DNA of 64,000 nt from Mycobacterium heckeshornense (GTDB lineage Bacteria; Actinomycetota; Actinomycetes; Mycobacteriales; Mycobacteriaceae), in the NCBI RefSeq assembly GCF_016592155.1, contig NZ_AP024237.1:1302001-1366000 (forward strand). The letters run 5' to 3'. The translations under genes and the position numbers were made by a program. This document shows, piece by piece, positions 27,029-34,833 of the stretch; the stretch's first letter is position 1, and every line of letters starts with the position of its first letter. Below the pieces are notes generated by a model. The model made no database searches, was not told the origin of the DNA, and was given only the letters and a program-made list of their open reading frames with translations.

Positions 27029-27829
27029 TCATTGCGCCTCTGTGTGTTTAAGATTCCTGTATCGCGTATTGCGGCGAAGGCTTGCCTGCTGGCACCGCTT
27101 TTCGGATAGTCGAGTGAGATGCGAGTTCGCCTGGATATGTTCCCTGAACGTCTGTTCAGCACGATGCCGAATGCTGCGCAGCATCTTCTGTTCCATGACG
27201 AAATGCACCACGTCAAAGACAAAATGCCCGACCTCGCCACCACTGCTTCGAGCCACCAGCCGGGTTCGTCCATTGGTGCGTTCGAGGTAAAAGGCCCACG
27301 CACCCCGCGCCTTGCCACCTCGCCGCACCCGGGCGAAGTCTTCTTCCGACAGCAGCACCAGATGCGAGTTCGGCTTGAGGGCAACCACGTTCAGGCACGC
27401 GATGTCGCCGTACCGACGCGCAAGCCATATCGGGTCGCCGATCTGCGCATGCTGCCACTCGGGATGCACCGTTTGCGCGTTATGGATACGGGCACCGACG
27501 GCACGTTCTAGCCATGAATAGCTGTAAAAGCCGCCACGGCCCTCACCTATCTGCACCAGCCACTTCCACACCATCTCAGCCGGTGCATCGATGGTCACCG
27601 CTCGTGTTGTTCTCGGCACGGCCGCGCCAACAAGCTCATCTCCCGGTAGGGCTGCCGATACTTCGTCCGGGTCGGCTCCCCAGGTGTACATCCACGGTCT
27701 GACTCGGACCAGATATTGGACGGTCATCCAGACCGCTGCCATCAAGCCCGCAATGCATGGCCGTTGCTTTCCCACGGAGGGAACGCTAAAACCCAGCCAC
27801 AAGTGCGCTCCAGAGGCGAAGGTCACCAA
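27029..27829 (-). CDS. SRPBCC-fold protein with N-terminal membrane segment
   Basis: The 266-residue protein has a hydrophobic N-terminal segment (PCIAGLMAAVWMTVQYLV) followed by a START/SRPBCC-like domain (AVTIDAPAEMVWKWLVQIGE, then GRGGFYSYSWLERAVG). SRPBCC proteins bind hydrophobic ligands; the target is unknown. The first 25-30 residues may be non-coding, and an internal ATG before AAVWMTV is possible. The C-terminal 40 residues are unusually basic and may be a read-through tail. It probably shares a transcript with the Usp and PncB2 genes. Confidence 0.7.
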   Translation of the reverse strand: MVTFASGAHLWLGFSVPSVGKQRPCIAGLMAAVWMTVQYLVRVRPWMYTWGADPDEVSAALPGDELVGAAVPRTTRAVTIDAPAEMVWKWLVQIGEGRGGFYSYSWLERAVGARIHNAQTVHPEWQHAQIGDPIWLARRYGDIACLNVVALKPNSHLVLLSEEDFARVRRGGKARGAWAFYLERTNGRTRLVARSSGGEVGHFVFDVVHFVMEQKMLRSIRHRAEQTFREHIQANSHLTRLSEKRCQQASLRRNTRYRNLKHTEAQ

Positions 27830-27887
27830 GCATCGGGCAGAAGGTCAGTCAGGTCGTCCGGGGTATTGCCCCGACGTTGTCGAGGAA

Positions 27888-27902
27888 GGGTCTTTCGGCC
27901 GA
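27888..27902 (+). promoter_or_regulatory. DosR-like box 1 of a pair
   Basis: GGGTCTTTCGGCCGA resembles the DosR consensus and lies 22 bp (two helical turns) upstream of the second box at 27910. Paired boxes at such spacing are typical of strong DosR promoters. Confidence 0.55.
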
Positions 27903-27909
27903 GTAAGCC

Positions 27910-27924
27910 GGGACTTCTGGCCGC
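27910..27924 (+). promoter_or_regulatory. DosR box 2 upstream of band-7 gene
   Basis: GGGACTTCTGGCCGC matches the DosR core closely. It is about 67 bp before the preferred start of the band-7 gene and also close to the start of the divergent SRPBCC gene. Confidence 0.75.
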
Positions 27925-27991
27925 TGTTTGACGGTGCCCGAAATACTTAGTGTTATCGGCGCAAAGGTGGATAGTCGGATTGAGGTGCGCC

Positions 27992-28825
27992 GTGAGCCAA
28001 GGCATCGCAGTGTTAGTTACTGCTGCAGCGGCGGTGGTCACGTTGCTCGCATCGATTCGGCTGGTATGGCAGTACCAGCGCGGTGTGCACTTCCGCCTCG
28101 GCCGGGTGATCGGGGTCCGCGAACCCGGGCTGCGGTTGATCATCCCGGTCATCGACCGGCTGTGGAAGGTCTCGATGCGTATCGTCACCATGCCAATTCA
28201 GTCGCAGGGCATCATCACCCGCGACAATGTCAGCGTGGACATCGCTGCAGTTGCCTACTTCCGCGTCATCGACGCCCGTAAAGCGGTTGTCGTCATCGAA
28301 AACGTCAACGCCGCCATCAATCAGATCGCACAAACCACGCTGCGCAATGTCGTCGGGCAACATTCCCTTGACGAAGTGCTGGCCCAGACCGAGAAGATCA
28401 ACGCCAGCATCCGACAAATCCTCGACACCACCACCGTGGAGTGGGGTGTGGAGGTCACCCTGGTCGAGCTGAAAGACATTAAGCTTCCCGACAGCATGAA
28501 GCGGGCAATGGCCCGCGAAGCCGAAGCCGAACGTGAGAAGCGAGCCAAAATCATTGCCGCCGAAGGTGAGGCACGTGCCGCCGCGGCGCTCGGCGACGCA
28601 TCCGACACCATGATGCAGCATCCGCTGGCCTTACAACTGCGAAACTTGCAGACCCTACTCGAACTCGGGGTAGAGAAAAACACCACAGTCGTCTTTCCCG
28701 CACCATTGATGAGCGCGATCGGCGAACTCACCGGGTTCCTAGCCCGCGAGTCCACCGCCTCGAAGTCCACCCAGCGCAATGGCCTACCCGACGAGGCACG
28801 TGCCCATGCTTCGACGCCGCACTGA
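27992..28825 (+). CDS. SPFH/band-7 (slipin/stomatin-like) membrane protein
   Basis: The roughly 277-residue protein has one N-terminal membrane helix ([20 protein letters not shown]) and a complete slipin-type SPFH domain: [60 protein letters not shown], then the coiled-coil [18 protein letters not shown]. Such proteins form membrane microdomain scaffolds. The GTG at 27992 is preceded by GAGG at good spacing; an in-frame GTG at 27950 is possible. It heads an operon with the cyclase-like gene and PEP synthase. Confidence 0.85.
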   Translation: MSQGIAVLVTAAAAVVTLLASIRLVWQYQRGVHFRLGRVIGVREPGLRLIIPVIDRLWKVSMRIVTMPIQSQGIITRDNVSVDIAAVAYFRVIDARKAVVVIENVNAAINQIAQTTLRNVVGQHSLDEVLAQTEKINASIRQILDTTTVEWGVEVTLVELKDIKLPDSMKRAMAREAEAEREKRAKIIAAEGEARAAAALGDASDTMMQHPLALQLRNLQTLLELGVEKNTTVVFPAPLMSAIGELTGFLARESTASKSTQRNGLPDEARAHASTPH

Positions 28826-28864
28826 CCGCCTGATCGCGCGTACCCGCTTGCCGCGGAAGGCGAG

Positions 28865-29766
28865 ATGCCGACGATGAGGGCCGACGCGATGCCACGAGGC
28901 GATGCAGACGCATGGCCGGATCGGCTCGACCGAGCCGCTATCACCCGCTACGTGCTGGGGCGACGCACGTCCGCCGGGGGTTATTGCTTCTACCGCACTC
29001 CGCAATGGTCCGTCGAGGAGCCGAACGCTCCCGACACGCTGGCCGCGCTGCAGTCGCTCAAGCTGCTCAACACCCACATCCCAGAGCCCCGGCAGACCGC
29101 TGACTGGCTGCGCGTTCTTCAGGACGAGAGCGGCACATACCCCAGCTTGACCATCGGCTGGGCCGCGCTTCGCGCGCTTAAGGTGCTCGGGGGCGAGCCT
29201 AAATACTCGCCGGATCAATGGCTGCGGTCCCGGCTTGAAAATTTCTGCGATTGCGATGGGGCGCGAGACTGGCGCGCCGCGATCATCGAGGCTGTGCATC
29301 TTTGCGAGCTAATGCATCTGCGCTACAGCGCAATTCGTGGATCCGAGCGGGACTGTATCGCTGCGCTGCTGGATGACGCACGAAGTACCGATGGAGGATG
29401 GGCAGCTCCCGGTTCGGACTTGGAGACGACGGCGATGGGCATGCATCTGACTCAGCTAGTCAACCCGCACTGGAACCCCGATTCGCTGCTCGCCGTTTTC
29501 CTGGGTGACTGCGAAGATGAGCACCTCGGCCTGCGGCTGGCGCCCGGCGCGGGTTCCACCTCGGTCGGGGCGCTGTGGGGCGGGCTCGCGGTGGCCCACG
29601 TCATCGGCCGGCGGCTGCGCTACCCCGGTGCTGTGGACATCAGCTCGTCCTGCTTCAGCGCCCGGACGGCGGGCTGGGTGCGCGCCACCGCGCACTCTCG
29701 GGATTGCGGTCGACCTGGCTTGGGCTACAAGCCATTCTCCTGCTCAGCGGGCTAAGAGAGGAGTAA
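28865..29766 (+). pseudogene. Terpene-cyclase/prenyltransferase-like toroid protein, probable 3' frameshift
   Basis: About 260 residues form an alpha/alpha-toroid protein like the QW-repeat families: SAGGYCFYRTPQWSVEEPNA, TWR-like repeats (PSLTIGWAALRALKVLGG) and DDARSTDGGWAAPGSDLETT. After RRLRYPGAVD the frame yields a non-family tail, whereas the +1 frame gives HQLVLLQRPDGGLGARHRAL and STWLGLQAILLL, clearly the last repeat, ending at 29766. A one-base change near 29637 explains this. The annotated frame would stop at 29755. Substrate unknown; it may bind or cyclise an isoprenoid. Confidence 0.65.
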
Positions 29767-29774
29767 GCATCGAC

Positions 29775-32171
29775 ATGGCCAAATACGTGCGTTTCTTCGA
29801 GGAGTTTGGGATCGAGGACGTTCCGCTGGTCGGCGGGAAAAACGCATCGCTCGGCGAGATGTACCGCAAGCTCTCGGGGGAAGGGGTCTTGGTACCGAAC
29901 GGTTTCGCCATCACCGCCGACGCCTACTGGCGGATGCTCGAGGCGGCCGAGGCCTTGCAGCCGCTGCATGCAGCACTCGACGGCCTCGATCCCAGCGACG
30001 TCGTCGATTTGGCACGCCGCGGCAAGCAGGCCCGCGAAATCGTATACGGCGCTGGGCTACCCGACGATGTCGCCGACGAGGTGCTCGCCGGCTACCGGCG
30101 GCTACAGAAGCAGTACGGCGACGATGTGAGCCTGGCGGTGCGCAGCTCGGCGACGGCCGAGGACCTGCCGACTGCGAGCTTCGCCGGCCAGCAGGACACC
30201 TTTCTGAACATCCATGGCGAGCAGACCTTGCTCGACGCCTGCCGGCGATGCTTCGCGAGCCTGTTCACCGACCGGGCGATCCACTACCGCGTCGACCAGG
30301 GTTTCGACCACTTCAAGGTCGCGTTGTCGATCGGTGTGATGAAGATGGTGCGCTCCGATCTCGCGTCGTCGGGCGTCATGTTCTCCCTGGACACCGAGTC
30401 CGGATTTCGCGATGTCGTGTTGATCACCGGCGCGTACGGCCTAGGGGAGAACGTTGTGCAGGGCGCGGTTGATCCGGACGAATTCTATGTCCATAAGCCC
30501 ACTTTCGTCGCGGGCCACCGTGCCGTGCTGCGGCGGATTCTCGGCGACAAGGCGGTCAAGATGGTCTTCGTCGAGGGCTCGGCTAAGCAGACCACCCGTA
30601 ACATCCCGACGCCCAGACCGGCCCGCGAGCACTTCTGCCTCAGCGACGAGGATGTCTTGGAGTTGGCCGACTACGCGATCAAGATCGAACGGCACTACGG
30701 CCAGCCGATGGACATGGAGTGGGCGAAAGACGGCATCGACGGGCGGCTCTACACCGTGCAGGCCCGACCCGAGACCGTCGCTTCCCAACGCGCGGTGACC
30801 ACGGTGGAGAGCTATGTGCTCAAAGGCCCCGGTGAGGTGATTGTTGAGGGCCGTTCAGTGGGTGAGAAGATTGCCTCAGGAACGGCCCGCACAATCGAAA
30901 GCCTGACTCACCTTACCGAATTCAGGCCCGGCGAAGTGCTGGTTGCCGATACCACCACCCCGGACTGGGAGCCGGTGATGAAGACTGCGGCCGCGATCAT
31001 CACCAACCGGGGTGGGCGCACTTGCCATGCTGCGATCATCGCCCGCGAGCTCGGGGTGCCCGCAGTGGTGGGTACCGGTAACGCGACCGTGCGGGTGGCC
31101 GGCGGCCAGACAGTCACGGTGTCCTGCGCGGAGGGCGACACCGGGCGCGTTTATGCTGGAGAGGTTCCATTTTCCGTCGAGCAGACCGAGGTCGCCGCGT
31201 TGCCGCGGCCGGCCACCGAGATCATGATCAACCTCGGCAATCCGGACCTGGCGTTCAAGACCTCGTTTCTGCCTAACGACGGCGTGGGACTGGCTCGCAT
31301 GGAGTTCATTATCAGCGAGTCGATCAAGGGCCATCCGCTTGCGCTGCTGCATCCCGACAGGGTCACCGACCCCGAGGCGCGTGTCCAGTTGGCACGACTG
31401 ACCCGCGGATACCCTGACGGAGCTAGTTTTTTCGTTCAACGGCTCTCCGAAGGAATCGGCACCATCGCCGCGGCGTTTTGGCCCAAGCCCGTTGTGGTGC
31501 GGATGAGTGACTTCAAGACCAACGAGTACGCCAGCCTCATCGGCGGTGCAGCCTTCGAGCCCAAGGAGAACAACCCGATGCTCGGCTTCCGCGGAGCCTC
31601 CCGCTACGCCCATCCCGCCTACGCTGAGGGGTTTGCGCTCGAGTGCCAGGCCATGAAGCGGGTGCGCGAGGAGATGGGGCTGACCAATGTCGTCCTCATG
31701 CTGCCGTTCGTGCGTCGCGTTGCCGAAGCCCAGCAGGTGCTCGACCGGATGGCCGAACTCGGGCTGCGGCGAGACGAGAACGGCCTGAAGATCTACGCGA
31801 TGTGCGAGATACCCAACAACGTCCTGCTGATCAATGAATTCTCCAAACACTTCGATGGCTTCTCCATCGGTTCCAACGATCTGACCCAGCTCACTCTGGG
31901 GGTCGATCGCGACAGTGAGATCGTCGCGTTCGACTTCGACGAGCGCGACGAGGGTGTCAAGGAGATGATCCGGCTGGCGGTGGACGGCTGTCGCCGCAAC
32001 GGCATGCACTCAGGGCTGTGTGGACAGGCGCCGTCCGACTACCCGGACATGGCCGAATTCCTCGTCGAGATCGGCATCGACTCGATAAGCCTCAACCCTG
32101 ACACTGTGCTCAAGACAACCAAGCGGGTGTTGCAACTCGAGCAGCGACTCGGGCGCGCCTCACGCACTTAA
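29775..32171 (+). CDS. ppsA: Phosphoenolpyruvate synthase (pyruvate, water dikinase)
   Basis: The 798-residue enzyme converts pyruvate, ATP and water to PEP, AMP and phosphate in gluconeogenesis. It has the N-terminal ATP-grasp domain (VGGKNASLGEM, VRSSATAEDLPTASFAGQQDT), the phosphohistidine domain with catalytic His418 in GGRTCHAAIIARE, and the C-terminal PEP/pyruvate TIM barrel with SIGSNDLTQLTLGVDRD and the active-site Cys in GLCGQAPSDYP. GRTCHAA distinguishes it from PPDK (GMTSHAA). The ATG follows AGAGAGGAG. It is unrelated to the mycobacterial polyketide synthase also called PpsA. Confidence 0.93.
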   Translation: MAKYVRFFEEFGIEDVPLVGGKNASLGEMYRKLSGEGVLVPNGFAITADAYWRMLEAAEALQPLHAALDGLDPSDVVDLARRGKQAREIVYGAGLPDDVADEVLAGYRRLQKQYGDDVSLAVRSSATAEDLPTASFAGQQDTFLNIHGEQTLLDACRRCFASLFTDRAIHYRVDQGFDHFKVALSIGVMKMVRSDLASSGVMFSLDTESGFRDVVLITGAYGLGENVVQGAVDPDEFYVHKPTFVAGHRAVLRRILGDKAVKMVFVEGSAKQTTRNIPTPRPAREHFCLSDEDVLELADYAIKIERHYGQPMDMEWAKDGIDGRLYTVQARPETVASQRAVTTVESYVLKGPGEVIVEGRSVGEKIASGTARTIESLTHLTEFRPGEVLVADTTTPDWEPVMKTAAAIITNRGGRTCHAAIIARELGVPAVVGTGNATVRVAGGQTVTVSCAEGDTGRVYAGEVPFSVEQTEVAALPRPATEIMINLGNPDLAFKTSFLPNDGVGLARMEFIISESIKGHPLALLHPDRVTDPEARVQLARLTRGYPDGASFFVQRLSEGIGTIAAAFWPKPVVVRMSDFKTNEYASLIGGAAFEPKENNPMLGFRGASRYAHPAYAEGFALECQAMKRVREEMGLTNVVLMLPFVRRVAEAQQVLDRMAELGLRRDENGLKIYAMCEIPNNVLLINEFSKHFDGFSIGSNDLTQLTLGVDRDSEIVAFDFDERDEGVKEMIRLAVDGCRRNGMHSGLCGQAPSDYPDMAEFLVEIGIDSISLNPDTVLKTTKRVLQLEQRLGRASRT

Positions 32172-32536
32172 CTTGCGGCCCACTCCTTGGCGCGCTCAAG
32201 TTCATCAAGCGGGAACACGGCGAGCTCGCCGGGCACTATCCACGCTAGTGCATGCAGGAGGTGACTGACCCATTCCTTGTCGGATACCACGGCGATGCGC
32301 TTAAAGGCCGAATGGTGCGGCAAGACCGTGCCCAAGCCCAGCTTGAGATCTTCGGCCAGGCCGCCAGGTCCAAAACCCTCGTAATCGGAGGCGATGACTT
32401 CCACGATCCTGACCTCGCCGGTTTGCAGTAACTTCTCCAAAGCCGGCTTGAACTGGCGCAGTTCGTCGCCGCACAGCTGGCCTGAGACACGAATTCCGGC
32501 TACACCTTCCGGCATGTCGGACAGTCCCTCAATCAT
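32168..32536 (-). CDS. STAS/SEC14-domain protein (SpoIIAA-like)
   Basis: The 122-residue protein has the STAS/SEC14 pattern of alternating strands and helices: VAGIRVSGQLCGDELRQFKP, VRIVEVIASDYEGFGPGGLAEDLKLG, RIAVVSDKEWVSHLLHALAW and VFPLDELERAKEWAA. Such proteins may bind lipids or act in stress signalling; function is not known. Its stop overlaps that of PEP synthase on the opposite strand. Confidence 0.78.
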   Translation of the reverse strand: MIEGLSDMPEGVAGIRVSGQLCGDELRQFKPALEKLLQTGEVRIVEVIASDYEGFGPGGLAEDLKLGLGTVLPHHSAFKRIAVVSDKEWVSHLLHALAWIVPGELAVFPLDELERAKEWAAS

Positions 32537-32614
32537 CGAATTCTCCCGTCTGCAACGGATCTATTGCCTTGAAATTGCCTCCCCAAATGTCGGCGCATTC
32601 CCGACTCGGAAGTA

Positions 32615-32629
32615 TTGGCCCAAGAACCC
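32615..32629 (-). promoter_or_regulatory. Weak DosR-like box upstream of STAS gene
   Basis: On the minus strand GGGTTCTTGGGCCAA partly fits the DosR core (GGG...CTTNGG). It lies about 80 bp before the STAS/SEC14 start. The match is imperfect in the first half-site. Confidence 0.35.
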
Positions 32630-32680
32630 TTATCGCACCATTTCTCCGCCTGCGTGGCTGTGGGTTTGTGGCGAGCCCAT

Positions 32681-33583
32681 TCAACGGTTCTCGCGGTCTC
32701 TTGAGCGCGCCACGATCACTGGCACCCGGATGGCCTGTACGACGGCATTGCTCACCGAACCCAAAAGCATTCCGGAGAACGTGCCTCGTCCATGGCTACC
32801 AAGCACGACAAGCTGTACGCCTTCGGAGGTTTCGATGAGTGCGCGTGCCGGTCGATCGCAAACGAGGACCCGTTGCACAGTCACATCGGGATAGTTTTCC
32901 TGCCAGCCCGCCAGTCGTTCGGCCAGACTACGCTCTTCCTCCGCCTTCACCGCGGCCCAGTCCAATCCTGGCAATTCGAATATCTCGAGGTCACTCCATG
33001 CGTGCATGGCGATTAGGTCGACGTGCCGACGCGATGCCTCGTCGAATGCGATGGTGGTCGCTAGTTCTGACCTTGGTGAGCCATCGATTCCCACAAGCAC
33101 AGGAGCGTTCGAGCGACGTGAGCTCAGCACGTCATCGTCGCGAATAACTGCGACAGGACAATGCCCGTGACGCACCAGGCTGGAGCTGACCGATCCGAGC
33201 AATCCGCGAGCCAGTGCTCCGCGCCCAGAGCTGCCCACTACCACGAGTTCGGCGTGTGTCGACAGATCCAGGAGTGCCTCAACGGTGGACGAGAAGATCA
33301 GTTCGCTTTCAATAGGAACGGACTCGCCGTGCTTTACGCTGTCCTCACCAATTTTCAGGGCGTCGCGCAGAATCCTGCGGCCTTCGTTTTCTTGCCATAC
33401 GGCAAAGCCGTCCGGTTGGGGAGTGTACGTCCACGTCGCAAGGACGGGGTTCACCACGTGGACCAGTGTGAGCGGCAGGTGGCGCAGGACCGCGTCGTGC
33501 GCTGCCCACGCGACGGCGGCATTCGATGCCGGTGATCCATCGACGCCCACAATAACGCCATAATCTCTAGCAGCTTGCGACAT
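32681..33583 (-). CDS. Universal stress protein, tandem Usp with two ATP motifs
   Basis: The 300-residue protein has two Usp domains: GVIVGVDGSPASNAAVAWAA and [20 protein letters not shown] open them, and VVGSSGRGALARGLLGSVS and [19 protein letters not shown] are the ATP-binding ends. It is likely an ATP-binding dormancy regulator like M. tuberculosis Rv2623. It is divergent from the Acg-like gene at 33829 with DosR boxes in between. Confidence 0.92.
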   Translation of the reverse strand: MSQAARDYGVIVGVDGSPASNAAVAWAAHDAVLRHLPLTLVHVVNPVLATWTYTPQPDGFAVWQENEGRRILRDALKIGEDSVKHGESVPIESELIFSSTVEALLDLSTHAELVVVGSSGRGALARGLLGSVSSSLVRHGHCPVAVIRDDDVLSSRRSNAPVLVGIDGSPRSELATTIAFDEASRRHVDLIAMHAWSDLEIFELPGLDWAAVKAEEERSLAERLAGWQENYPDVTVQRVLVCDRPARALIETSEGVQLVVLGSHGRGTFSGMLLGSVSNAVVQAIRVPVIVARSRDRENR

Positions 33584-33637
33584 TTCGCTCTCCTTCGGTC
33601 TATGAGAACGCTAGGCCAGGTGTAGCCATAGGATCAT

Positions 33638-33652
33638 GAGGCGTAAGTCCTC
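33638..33652 (-). promoter_or_regulatory. DosR-like box upstream of Usp gene
   Basis: On the minus strand GAGGACTTACGCCTC differs from the DosR core GGGACTTNNGNCCC at few positions. It lies 55 bp before the Usp start at 33583. Confidence 0.65.
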
Positions 33653-33754
33653 AACTGCATGGCCGTAAGACCTGAAATACCCAGGGTTGTGAAGGTAATG
33701 TCAGCTGTCACGGGTCCAAAGGCCTCGCACATACTCGCAAGCAGCGTCACAATC

Positions 33755-33769
33755 GGGACCAACGACTCT
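33755..33769 (+). promoter_or_regulatory. DosR-like box upstream of nitroreductase gene
   Basis: GGGACCAACGACTCT shows a perfect first half-site (GGGAC) and a weaker second. It is 60 bp before the start of the Acg-like gene at 33829, the usual distance. Confidence 0.6.
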
Positions 33770-33828
33770 AGGGGTGGTAAGCGGTCGTCTTTTAGAGTCA
33801 GTCTCAGATCCAGACGGAGGACGCGACA

Positions 33829-34809
33829 ATGGCGCATGGGACACCGGGCATCGACATCATCAAAAACGCAGTCCTGCTGGCCTGCCGCGCACCCTCGGTG
33901 CACAACAGCCAACCGTGGTATTGGGTGTATGACGAAAGAGGCTTGGAGCTGTTCCTCGACCCCGGCCGGCGTCTGGACAGCGCCGACCCCTCCGGCCGAG
34001 AAGCCATAATCAGTTGCGGTGCGGTACTTGATCATCTTCGTGTCGCCATAGCGGTGGCAGGATGGCAAGCCAACGTTGACCGTTTCCCCAACCCGAACAA
34101 CCGAGATCATTTGGCATCGGTCCAGTTCAGTCCGGTTGACTTCATTACCGACATTCAGCGCCAGCGCGCAGAGGCGATTCTGCAGCGTCGGACCGACCGG
34201 CTTCCGTTCGGCCGACCGACCTACTGGATGTCGTTCGAACCGGTGCTGCGCAGTTATGTCGACGGCAGCATAGCGATGCTCGATGTACTCGCCGATGATG
34301 TGCGGCCCGAACTTGCTCGAGCGTCGCAGCTTACTGAGGCACTGCGTCGAGACGATCCTTCATATCAGGCCGAACTGCAGTGGTGGACATCGCCCTTTGA
34401 CCTCTACCAGGGGATACCGCCGGAGGCGCTGGCGTCCGCATCAGAACGTCGGCGAGTCGACGTGGCGCGGGACTTTCCTGCTCGTAGTCTAACCGACCGT
34501 CGCACCGATATCGCGGTGGATTGGTCGAAGATCCTTGTGCTTTCCACCGCTGAGGACACTCGGGCCGATGCGTTGGGCTGCGGTGAAGCATTGTCTAGCG
34601 TGCTATTGGAGTGCACGATGGCGGGAATGGCGACCTGCACGCTGACTCATCTGCTGGAGTTACACGACAGCCGCGATATCGTCCGCAACCTCATCGGCCA
34701 ACGTGGGCAGCCCCAAGTCCTGATCCGTGTCGGGATCGCGCCACCTGCAGAAGAGTTGCCTCCTGCAACACCACGGCGACCACTCGACCAGGTCCTGGAA
34801 ATCCGTTAG
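33829..34809 (+). CDS. Acg-family nitroreductase-like protein
   Basis: The 326-residue protein belongs to the Acg/Rv3127/Rv3131 family of flavin-site proteins induced by DosR: N-terminal LACRAPSVHNSQPWYWV, ISCGAVLDHLRVAIAVAGW, RRTDRLPFGRPT, and C-terminal GQPQVLIRVGIAPPAEELPP. In Acg the flavin is sequestered with no shown reductase activity, so the name nitroreductase is by fold. It is followed after 24 bp by OtsB1 and is probably co-transcribed with it. Confidence 0.92.
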   Translation: MAHGTPGIDIIKNAVLLACRAPSVHNSQPWYWVYDERGLELFLDPGRRLDSADPSGREAIISCGAVLDHLRVAIAVAGWQANVDRFPNPNNRDHLASVQFSPVDFITDIQRQRAEAILQRRTDRLPFGRPTYWMSFEPVLRSYVDGSIAMLDVLADDVRPELARASQLTEALRRDDPSYQAELQWWTSPFDLYQGIPPEALASASERRRVDVARDFPARSLTDRRTDIAVDWSKILVLSTAEDTRADALGCGEALSSVLLECTMAGMATCTLTHLLELHDSRDIVRNLIGQRGQPQVLIRVGIAPPAEELPPATPRRPLDQVLEIR

Positions 34810-34833
34810 GGACACGGGCTCTGGGCGGCAGCT

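Noticed and set aside
29505..29774. Upstream extension of the PEP synthase frame
   Set aside because: It lies within the cyclase-like gene in another frame; PEP synthases start at MAKYVRFFEEFG, preceded here by a purine-rich ribosome site.
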